Positions 40,518-46,146 of a stretch of DNA of 46,146 bases are shown here, one piece after another. This DNA comes from Paenibacillus macerans. GTDB taxonomy: Bacteria; Bacillota; Bacilli; Paenibacillales; Paenibacillaceae. The position numbers and the translations under genes were made by a program. Location of the stretch: positions 1 to 46,146 of the forward strand of contig NZ_JAMBOE010000028.1 of assembly GCF_023715465.1 (NCBI RefSeq), in the 5' to 3' direction. A model generated the notes under the pieces. The model saw only the letters and a list, made by a program, of their open reading frames with translations. It was not told the DNA's origin and searched no databases. Each line of letters starts with the position of its first letter. The first letter of the stretch is position 1.

Positions 40518-41138
40518 GATTTCTTGCCCCCTTTTTACTGCTCCGCTTTCTATCTCTGTATGTACGGAGTGTTTTGAGTTGCTGACCCATTTTTTCGTTA
40601 CTGTTCCTTTTTTTGTCTCTTGATTGGCAGTTTTTTCTAACCAAACTAACGTAACGCATTCGATTTTCCACGACTTTGCCGCTTTTGTCAAAGCCACTAT
40701 AACCCCGCCGTAGCGCAAATACTTCCGAAGTCGGTCTATTTTCGCATACGGGACCCCCGCATCCTGCTTTCAGGTGCGGTTTGTTCTTATTTTCATCACT
40801 TTTGGCACTTTTTATTTCAGGTTCCAACTTTTTTTTCATTCTCTACGTCAAAAAAAGGAACGTTCCATTAAACAGACGTGACAAAGCGGCAAAAAGTTTA
40901 CAGATTCCTGCACTTTTTTTTAAACTTTTTTGCTATTATTTGAATCATTGTAAAGGGACGGCGGGCAAAAAGTCAAAAACCGGCCGATATGCCCCAGGCA
41001 AAAAAACAGTTCTTGAAAAGGCCATGGATAAAAAATATGATAAGTCTAACCTGAAAATGCCATCCTACTTTTTAACCAAAACGCAAAAATGGGCAGTTTT
41101 AGGCCGTAAATGCGGCAAACCAAACGCGGAGGGATCTC
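40518..41138. other. Long gene-free region between the GT2 and PAP2 genes
   Basis: 621 bp, AT-rich, divergent promoters expected. On the minus strand it would give a leader with two adjacent hairpins: CCGCACCTG-aaag-CAGG-a-TGCGG (40757-40779), and a longer imperfect one (40703-40752) whose CCGTA...TACGG outer stem and AAATA/TATTT inner stem are visible. Near the plus-strand gene, AAAAAGTTTA (40891-40900) and TAAACTTTTT (40921-40930) form an inverted repeat just before a TATTAT (40934-40939), an operator candidate. I could not match the leader to a known riboswitch class. Out-of-frame ORFs here look spurious. Confidence 0.5.
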
Positions 41139-41666
41139 ATGAATCAACTCATTCAAAAACTAAAAAACCTGGACCGCCGGATTTTTGTGGGCATCAACGG
41201 CCGCTGGCACCGCAAATTTCTCAATTCCTGGCTTTATCGATTAACTTTTTTGGGCGGGGCTACGTTTACGATTGCCTCTTCCCTGTTAATTTGGCTTGCC
41301 GCGCCCCAGCCCTGGAGCAGGGTAGGCCTGCAATCATGCGTTGCGCTTGCGCTCAGCCATCTTCCCGTCGCACTCGTCAAAAAAACTTACCCGCGCGTTC
41401 GGCCGTATTTGACGCTGCCGGGCACGAACACCTTCAGGAATCCGCTGAAGGACCATTCTTTTCCCTCCGGGCATACGACGGCGATTTTTTCGGTAACGGT
41501 GCCGTTTGTGGCTGCCGTGCCTGCGCTCGGATTAGTGCTTTTGCCCGTGGCGCTGGTGGTCGCCGTTTCGCGGATTTACCTGGGCCTGCATTATCCTTCG
41601 GATTGCCTTGCCGGCGCGGTGATCGGTTCTTGCGTAGCCCTCGGCACGGTTGCATTCTGGGCGTAA
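41139..41666 (+). CDS. PAP2 family phosphatase
   Basis: 175 residues, about five or six helices, with the three PAP2 signatures: K-x6-RP in KKTYPRVRP, PSGH in SFPSGHT, and SR-x5-H-x3-D in SRIYLGLHYPSD. It should remove phosphate from a lipid phosphate outside the membrane (undecaprenyl pyrophosphate or phosphatidylglycerol phosphate are usual). It is followed 52 bp later by a UgtP-like glycosyltransferase in the same direction, hinting at lipid or lipoteichoic acid precursor metabolism. GAGGG ribosome site. Confidence 0.9.
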   Translation: MNQLIQKLKNLDRRIFVGINGRWHRKFLNSWLYRLTFLGGATFTIASSLLIWLAAPQPWSRVGLQSCVALALSHLPVALVKKTYPRVRPYLTLPGTNTFRNPLKDHSFPSGHTTAIFSVTVPFVAAVPALGLVLLPVALVVAVSRIYLGLHYPSDCLAGAVIGSCVALGTVAFWA

Positions 41667-41718
41667 AGGGGATATTGTAGTTCAGTAGGAAAACCTTGCA
41701 GGAAAAGGTGAAACCAAA

Positions 41719-42858
41719 GTGCATAAACAAAGAGTCTTGCTTTTATCCGAAGGGTTTGGAGCGGGACATACCCAGGCGGCCTATGCGCTCTCCAGTAGTT
41801 TACGGAAGCTGGCGCCAAATGTGCAAACGAAAGTCCTGGAGCTTGGCAGTTTTTTGAACCCAAGAGTGGCTCCGCTGTTCATCACCGCTTACAAAAAAAC
41901 AGTGTCCACTCAGCCCAGGCTGATCCGCATGATGTACCGCAGCAATTACAAAAAATCCATGAACCGATTGACGACGCTTGCTCTTCATCGAATTTTTTAT
42001 ACCCGTACCATCCAGATCATACGCCAGTTGCATCCCGATGTGATCGTCTGCACCCACCCGATTCCCAGCGCGGTTATTTCGCGGATGAAGCGGCTGGGTA
42101 TGCTTGACGTGCCGCTATGCACCGTGATTACCGATTATGACGTACACGGGGCGTGGGTAAGCCGGGAAGTGAACTGCTACCTCGTCTCCACCGACCAGGT
42201 GCAGCGCAAGCTGCTGGACCGCGGCGTGGAGAAGAGCAAGATCCTAATCACGGGCATTCCCGTGCATCCGAATTTCTGGGAGCGCCACCGCAAGGAAGAC
42301 ATCCGCCTGCAGTTCGGCTTGAAGGACATGCCGACCATCCTGGTGATGGGCGGGGGCTGGGGGTTTATGAAGGATGAGGCGGTGAACTCGCTGCTGGCCT
42401 TGTACCGGGAAAATATCCAAATCATTTTCTGCTTCGGCAGCAACGAGAAATCGCTGGAGAAGATGAAAAAGGATCCCCGCTTCATCCATCCGAATATCCG
42501 GCTGTTCGGATTCACGAAGGAAATCGACAAGCTGATGGAAATATCGGATCTGCTGATTACGAAGCCCGGGGGAATGACTTGCTCCGAGGGGCTGGCCAAA
42601 GGTATACCGATGCTGTTCCACAAGCCGCTTCCCGGCCAGGAGGAAGAAAACTCCCACTATTTCGCGCAGCAGGGATGGGGAACTCCAATCGATTCCCTGG
42701 ACGATATCACGAACTGGATCAAACGCTTGACCGATGATTACGGGGATGTCGTCCGTGCCCGTGAAGATGCGCTGAGCCATATCGCCCGCTTCCGTCCGAT
42801 GCAGAGCGCCCAGGCCATCATCGATCTTCTTGGAAATACGAATTTTATCCGAAAATAA
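41719..42858 (+). CDS. UgtP-like glycolipid glycosyltransferase (MGDG synthase/GT28 type)
   Basis: 379 residues, GT-B fold. N-terminal MGDG-synthase-type domain with LLSEGFGAGHTQAAYAL and VCTHPIPSAVISRMK; C-terminal nucleotide-sugar domain with ILVMGGGWGFMKDEA and LITKPGGMTCSEGLAKGIPMLF. Such enzymes put glucose from UDP-glucose on diacylglycerol at the inner membrane face, making membrane glycolipids and the lipoteichoic acid anchor. Start is GTG at 41719 with AAGGTG upstream. Probably co-transcribed with the PAP2 gene. Substrate is inferred; a related GT28 role is possible. Confidence 0.85.
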   Translation: MHKQRVLLLSEGFGAGHTQAAYALSSSLRKLAPNVQTKVLELGSFLNPRVAPLFITAYKKTVSTQPRLIRMMYRSNYKKSMNRLTTLALHRIFYTRTIQIIRQLHPDVIVCTHPIPSAVISRMKRLGMLDVPLCTVITDYDVHGAWVSREVNCYLVSTDQVQRKLLDRGVEKSKILITGIPVHPNFWERHRKEDIRLQFGLKDMPTILVMGGGWGFMKDEAVNSLLALYRENIQIIFCFGSNEKSLEKMKKDPRFIHPNIRLFGFTKEIDKLMEISDLLITKPGGMTCSEGLAKGIPMLFHKPLPGQEEENSHYFAQQGWGTPIDSLDDITNWIKRLTDDYGDVVRAREDALSHIARFRPMQSAQAIIDLLGNTNFIRK

Positions 42859-42899
42859 AACAAGGCGGCCGCAAGGGTATCCCTTTGCGCCGCCTTGTT
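42859..42899. terminator. Bidirectional terminator between the UgtP-like gene and trmB
   Basis: AACAAGGCGG...CCGCCTTGTT with an inner AAGGG/CCCTT pairing, then TTTTTC; serves both converging genes. Confidence 0.8.
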
Positions 42900-42912
42900 T
42901 TTTCAAACCAGA

Positions 42913-43620
42913 TCAAAACCGCTCCAGCTTATGTTCATGGTACCGCTCCAGCGCCGCTTGCCCTACGATCACCTCGCAACGGTAAATCGGCATGCCTTGT
43001 CCGACGAATTTGCTCTCGTATTCCGTCATGACATGCTCCTCATTAACGCCTCCTTCATGCAAGCTGAGCGAAATATCGTTCATCTGCAGCCCGCACGCGG
43101 CAAACGAATTCAGCGAAAACTCGAACAAGACGCGGGAATCCGATTTCAAGTGGATTTCCCCCCGCTCGTTCAGCAGGGCGCGGTATTTGTCGAGAAATCT
43201 TGGGTGCGTCAACCTTCTGCGCCAATGTTTCTTTTTCGGCCATGGATCGCTGAAATTCAAATAAATCCGCTCCACTTCCCCCGGAGCAAAAAATTCTTCC
43301 AGCGATTCGACGTTGCCAAGCGCCAGCCGTACGTTCTCCGGCCGCTCCGCGCCCTGCTCCCGCCAAATCGTCCGCACCTTCTCGCTCGCCCGGCGAATCA
43401 ACTCATCGTACATATCCATGCCGATGAAATTAACCTCCGGGTATTTTACGCTCATTCCGCTGATAAACTGCCCTTTTCCCATGCCAAGCTCGATGTGAAT
43501 CGGCCGTCCGTTGCCGAACAGCTCGGCCCATTGTCCTTTATATTCCCGGGGATCCAGCACAACCAAATCGCGCTGCTGCTCCAAATCCTCCCGAATGCCT
43601 TTTCTGCCGCGTAAACGCAT
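42913..43620 (-). CDS. trmB: tRNA (guanine-N7-)-methyltransferase
   Basis: 235 residues: SAM-binding IHIELGMGKGQFI, catalytic NFSDPWPKKKHWRRRL and a C-terminal TEYESKF motif, the full TrmB pattern. It makes m7G46 in the variable loop of tRNAs. GGAGG ribosome site; transcribed alone. Confidence 0.96.
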   Translation of the reverse strand: MRLRGRKGIREDLEQQRDLVVLDPREYKGQWAELFGNGRPIHIELGMGKGQFISGMSVKYPEVNFIGMDMYDELIRRASEKVRTIWREQGAERPENVRLALGNVESLEEFFAPGEVERIYLNFSDPWPKKKHWRRRLTHPRFLDKYRALLNERGEIHLKSDSRVLFEFSLNSFAACGLQMNDISLSLHEGGVNEEHVMTEYESKFVGQGMPIYRCEVIVGQAALERYHEHKLERF

Positions 43621-43699
43621 GTTATTCCTCCGCTTTTCTTGTTATTCGTACTTGCAATATTTTGCCGAACATCGTCATAAAAGTAAAGAGCGAAAAATG

Positions 43700-43749
43700 A
43701 AAAAGGAATCAAAACGAACGCCGGGGAGACGAACGAGTGATTCCTTTTT
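43700..43749. other. 12-bp perfect hairpin in the trmB/ytqA gap
   Basis: AAAAAGGAATCA (43700-43711) pairs with TGATTCCTTTTT (43738-43749), an A-rich start and T-rich end as in a terminator, but no gene ends here. A weak TTGCAA-17-TCATAA upstream could start a short RNA. The rest of 43621-43957 shows only a TTGTTACAAT-type -10 for ytqA near 43860. Confidence 0.4.
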
Positions 43750-43957
43750 CGATATATTTTGGAATTGGGGTTCCAACAAATTTAATACATTCAAAATAGC
43801 ATAATCCGTATTTCACTGCAAGGAAGCTACCAGGCTCTATTCCCCTTTTTTCAAAAAATTTGTTACAATGAATCAGGTGGAATGGCTGAAACGACGGGCT
43901 TTTCCCAGTGAATAAATATACAAAAAAAAATTTTTTGACAAAATAAAGGAGCTTGTG

Positions 43958-44935
43958 ATGAGTACACTAATGGCGGACACTCCTGCTTTGTGGGGAGACA
44001 AGCGATTTCATACCTGGAATACCGAGATGCGCCGCGAATTCGGGGAAAAAGTGTTCAAGGTGATGCTGGATGCCGGCTTTACCTGCCCCAACCGCGACGG
44101 TTCCATCGCCAAAGGCGGCTGCACCTTTTGCAGCGCCCGCGGCTCGGGAGACTTTGCCGGCAGCCGCCGGGACGACCTGGTTACCCAGTTCAATCATATC
44201 CGCGACCGGCAGCACCAGAAATGGCCGCAGGCCAAGTACATCGGGTACTTTCAGGCTTATACGAACACGTATGCCCCGGTGGAGGTGCTGCGCGAATATT
44301 ACGAGGCGATCCTCGAGCAGCCCGGCGTCGTTGGCCTGTCCATCGCCACCCGGCCGGATTGTCTTCCGGATGACGTCGTTGATTATTTGGCCGAACTAAA
44401 TGAACGAACTTATTTATGGGTCGAGATGGGGCTGCAAAGCATCCATGAATCAACGTCCGAACTGATCAACCGGGCGCATGATACAGAGTGTTATCTTAAT
44501 GCCGTCGAGAAGCTGCGCCAACGGAACATTCGCGTCTGCACGCATATTATTTACGGACTCCCGCAGGAAACCCACGAAATGATGCTTGAAACGGGGCGGG
44601 CCGTCGCTGCTATGGACGTTCAGGGCATCAAAATCCACCTGCTCCATCTGATGCGCAAAACGCCGATGGTGAAGCAGTATGAAGCCGGGCTGCTGCGGTT
44701 CCTGGAAATGGACGAATACGTGAAATTGATCGTTGATACGCTGGAGTTTCTGCCCCCGGAGATGATCGTCCACCGCCTGACAGGGGACGCGCCGCGCGAC
44801 CTGCTGATCGGGCCGATGTGGAGCCTGAAAAAATGGGAAGTGCTGAACGCCATCGACGCCGAGCTGAAGCGGCGCGATTCCTGGCAGGGCAAATACTGGA
44901 GGGGGCAAGAAGCATGGGTTTCCTCTCGGTGTTAA
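43958..44935 (+). CDS. ytqA: YtqA/TIGR01212-type radical SAM enzyme (tRNA U34 modification)
   Basis: 325 residues, radical SAM barrel. Cysteines in CPNRDG...GGCTFC fit the unusual spacing of the YtqA/TIGR01212 group; FQAYTNTYAP, SIATRPDCLPD and HIIYGLPQET are further family marks. Its partner is the adjacent YtqB/MnmM methyltransferase (22-bp overlap). To my knowledge, recent B. subtilis work assigns YtqA (MnmL) and YtqB (MnmM) to mnm5s2U34 synthesis on tRNA. ATG at 43958 with AAGGAG upstream. Confidence 0.9.
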   Translation: MSTLMADTPALWGDKRFHTWNTEMRREFGEKVFKVMLDAGFTCPNRDGSIAKGGCTFCSARGSGDFAGSRRDDLVTQFNHIRDRQHQKWPQAKYIGYFQAYTNTYAPVEVLREYYEAILEQPGVVGLSIATRPDCLPDDVVDYLAELNERTYLWVEMGLQSIHESTSELINRAHDTECYLNAVEKLRQRNIRVCTHIIYGLPQETHEMMLETGRAVAAMDVQGIKIHLLHLMRKTPMVKQYEAGLLRFLEMDEYVKLIVDTLEFLPPEMIVHRLTGDAPRDLLIGPMWSLKKWEVLNAIDAELKRRDSWQGKYWRGQEAWVSSRC

Positions 44936-45495
44936 GCATGGCTCATAAGCTGGCGGGCGAACGGCTGCAGCCGGGTGATGCCGCGGTCGACGCCACCGCC
45001 GGCACCGGGGCGGACACGCTGTTTTTGGCCAAAGCCTGCGGACCGAAGGGGCAGGTGTTCGCCTTCGATATTCAATCACAGGCCTTAATCCTGACCCGGG
45101 AACGGCTGGACAAGGAGGAGCCCTCCTCCCTGGCCGGCGTCACCCTGATTGAGCGCAGCCATGCCGAGATGGAGGCTGCTTTGCCCGCCAAGGTCCGTGG
45201 CCGTTTGGGCGCCGTGATGTTCAATCTCGGCTACCTGCCCGCCGCAGGAGCGGACCCGGCGCTGATCACGCAGCCGGACAGCACGATCCCGGCACTGGAG
45301 GCCGCCGTGCGCCTGCTGCGGCCGCGCGGGCTTCTCACCGCCGTCCTCTACCCGGGGCATCCCGGCGGAGAGACCGAAGCCGCGGCCGTGGAAGCCTGGG
45401 CCGCTTCGCTGTCCGCCGCAGATGGACAAGCGATCGTGTACCGGCAGCTGCAAAGGCCTGCCGCGCCTTATTTGATCGCGATAGAAAAAAGGTAA
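44914..45495 (+). CDS. mnmM: YtqB/MnmM-type tRNA methyltransferase
   Basis: 193 residues, Rossmann SAM methyltransferase: DATAGTGADTLFLAKA as motif I, FDIQSQAL as motif II, and the family motif NLGYLPAAGAD. YtqB methylates nm5s2U34 to mnm5s2U34 in tRNA for Lys, Glu and Gln. ATG at 44914 with GGAGGGGG 8 bases upstream; the first 22 bases overlap the end of ytqA, so the two are translationally coupled. Confidence 0.92.
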   Translation: MGFLSVLSMAHKLAGERLQPGDAAVDATAGTGADTLFLAKACGPKGQVFAFDIQSQALILTRERLDKEEPSSLAGVTLIERSHAEMEAALPAKVRGRLGAVMFNLGYLPAAGADPALITQPDSTIPALEAAVRLLRPRGLLTAVLYPGHPGGETEAAAVEAWAASLSAADGQAIVYRQLQRPAAPYLIAIEKR

Positions 45496-45523
45496 ACGAT
45501 AAACGAAAGGACGGGATTTATTC

Positions 45524-45925
45524 ATGGGTATTCACAAAATTGAGCATGTCGGGATCCGCGTGTCCGCGCTGGAGGATTCGATCGAATTTTACGAGCGGAT
45601 CATCGGGCTGAAGCTGCTTCATACGATCGGGGAGGTCGGCGACCCGTTGCGGCTCGCTTTTCTTGCTTTTCAGGGACAGGAGTCAGTGGAGGTAGAACTG
45701 GTTAGTTTGCAGGGCGGGGAAGATCTGCCGGGAGAAGGGCGCGTTCACCACATCGCCTTTACCGCCAGCGAGATCGAGGAAGAATATGCACGTATCGCCG
45801 GCCTGGGGCTGTCTGGGCTCGACGAGGAAATTCGCACACTCCCGGGCGGTGGCGGCCGCTTTTTCTTCTTTAGCGGACCGGACGGCGAGCGGATCGAGTT
45901 TTTTCAGCCGGCCGTGATGGAGTGA
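45524..45925 (+). CDS. VOC family protein (methylmalonyl-CoA-epimerase-like)
   Basis: 133 residues with two beta-alpha-beta-beta-beta halves of the VOC fold. Likely metal ligands are His in IEHVGIRV, His in RVHHIAFTAS and Glu in GERIEFFQP. Closest in layout to methylmalonyl-CoA epimerase or glyoxalase-like enzymes; without mut genes nearby the substrate is open. It starts 28 bp after mnmM with AAAGGAC upstream and may share its transcript. Confidence 0.8.
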   Translation: MGIHKIEHVGIRVSALEDSIEFYERIIGLKLLHTIGEVGDPLRLAFLAFQGQESVEVELVSLQGGEDLPGEGRVHHIAFTASEIEEEYARIAGLGLSGLDEEIRTLPGGGGRFFFFSGPDGERIEFFQPAVME

Positions 45926-45960
45926 TGGTTCAGCCGGCCGTGACGCCTTATGGAATCAAC

Positions 45961-46019
45961 TGCAAAAGTGCATTCTATTTTCCGTAAATTATCATTTTAG
46001 CGCGATTGAAGTGCAAAAG
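45961..46019. repeat. R1 intergenic palindromic repeat, copy C (truncated by the mobile element)
   Basis: Box TGCAAAAGTGCA (45961-45972) and a cut box TGCAAAAG (46012-46019), 51 bp apart, in the opposite orientation to copies A and B. The right mobile-element copy begins at the next base. Confidence 0.7.
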
Positions 46020-46035
46020 CCCCACGGCCCCCTAA

Positions 46036-46065
46036 TTGCATTGGAGTCCTGTCCTACAATATATT
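46036..46065 (+). promoter_or_regulatory. Promoter of the right mobile-element ORF
   Basis: -35 TTGCAT (46036-46041), 18 bp, -10 TATATT (46060-46065), overlapped by the ACAATA-N3-TATTGT-type palindrome, as in the left copy. Confidence 0.55.
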
Positions 46066-46093
46066 ATTGTATTTCTAAGGGAGGACGATCAGT

Positions 46094-46146
46094 ATGCGAC
46101 GATCAAGCAAGCTATACGAGAAAGTGCGTATCGAAGTGGTGCGTGA
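46094..46146 (+). CDS. Mobile-element ORF, 5' end only (right copy)
   Basis: The first 17 codons (MRRSSKLYEKVRIEVVR) and two more bases. GGGAGGAC ribosome site. Same start as the ORF at 1-51; runs off the right edge. Presumed transposase-like, family not identifiable from this fragment. Confidence 0.6.
   Translation, partial: MRRSSKLYEKVRIEVVR

Larger units (their letters stand above)
46020..46146 (+). mobile_element. Right copy of the repeated mobile element, 5' end
   Basis: Begins CCCCACGGCCCCCTAATTG directly after TGCAAAAG of an R1 box. Matches the inverted left end (1-125) except for five substitutions. The visible part is 127 bases, then the window stops. Confidence 0.75.

Noticed and set aside
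40703..40779. Cyclic-di-GMP (GEMM) riboswitch in the GT2 leader
   Set aside because: The GCGGGGTTA string near the end resembles part of GEMM, but the conserved GGGCAAACC and ACGCAAAGCC segments are missing.
40781..41680. 299-codon frame over the PAP2 gene
   Set aside because: Begins in AT-rich non-coding DNA and overlaps the PAP2 gene out of frame; PAP2 motifs are in the other frame.
1..46146. Whole window as a 46-kb composite transposon bounded by inverted elements
   Set aside because: The interior is core chromosome (infC, pheST, mutS2, ilv), in partial synteny with Bacillus; the end copies are better explained as repeats at contig edges.

Overview
The window reads as chromosomal DNA of a Gram-positive, spore-former-type Bacillales. 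It is most likely Paenibacillus or a close relative, judging from protein character, GGAGG ribosome sites, frequent TTG/GTG/ATT starts and the intergenic repeat families; this assignment is inference. Nearly everything is core or metabolic. I see no prophage, no CRISPR array and no recognisable defence island.

Layout. (1) 1-125 and 46020-46146 hold the 5' ends of two inverted copies of one mobile element, both pointing out of the window. (2) 299-3856: a minus-strand mutS2 operon (mutS2, DUF350 protein, a 26-residue membrane peptide, a His-rich zinc-ribbon protein). (3) 4013-4941: a holin-like membrane protein and a CuA-type lipoprotein. (4) 5008-10682: a ZapA-coiled-coil protein and the T-box-controlled pheS-pheT operon. 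(5) 10745-14526: YwbE, a WYL regulator fused to a GyrI-like/zinc-ribbon protein, a second GyrI-like protein, and a DoxX gene with Crp/Fnr-type boxes. (6) 14613-14955: tRNA-Pro and tRNA-Gly with promoter and terminator. (7) 15437-18671: a MASE3-GGDEF-EAL protein and a DRE-TIM aldolase-like enzyme. (8) 18815-21936: a Fur-boxed feoA-feoB-FeoB-associated-feoA operon interrupted by a MITE-like repeat. (9) 21940-24717: a PAS histidine kinase, a zinc-finger protein, and a peroxiredoxin with a consensus PerR box. (10) 24741-31330: branched-chain amino acid genes (T-box-ilvB-ilvH-ilvC, then leuB), split by an opposing gene and lacking leuA. (11) 31435-37161: a GNAT enzyme, a Gly/Phe-rich small protein, and a complete BMP-type nucleoside ABC importer. 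(12) 37480-38966: the infC-rpmI-rplT operon with an L20-type leader. (13) 39279-42858: an envelope GT2 glycosyltransferase, a PAP2 phosphatase and a UgtP-like glycolipid glycosyltransferase. (14) 42913-45925: trmB, ytqA/ytqB (tRNA U34 modification) and a VOC protein.

The genes fall into translation and tRNA functions (pheST, infC operon, trmB, ytqAB, mutS2, tRNAs), iron and redox (feo, peroxiredoxin, DoxX, CuA lipoprotein), branched-chain amino acids, nucleoside uptake and envelope synthesis. Many regulatory sites can be read directly: two T-boxes whose specifier triplets can be assigned by aligning them to each other (UUC and CUC), a PerR box, a Fur-like box, two Crp/Fnr-type boxes, and two matching operators for the WYL regulator.

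The most unusual content is between genes. Three unrelated palindromic repeat families share a layout of short boxes 50-52 or 60-62 bp apart. Both flanking mobile-element copies sit at the same position inside a TGCA-N4-TGCA box of one of these families, which implies site-specific insertion.
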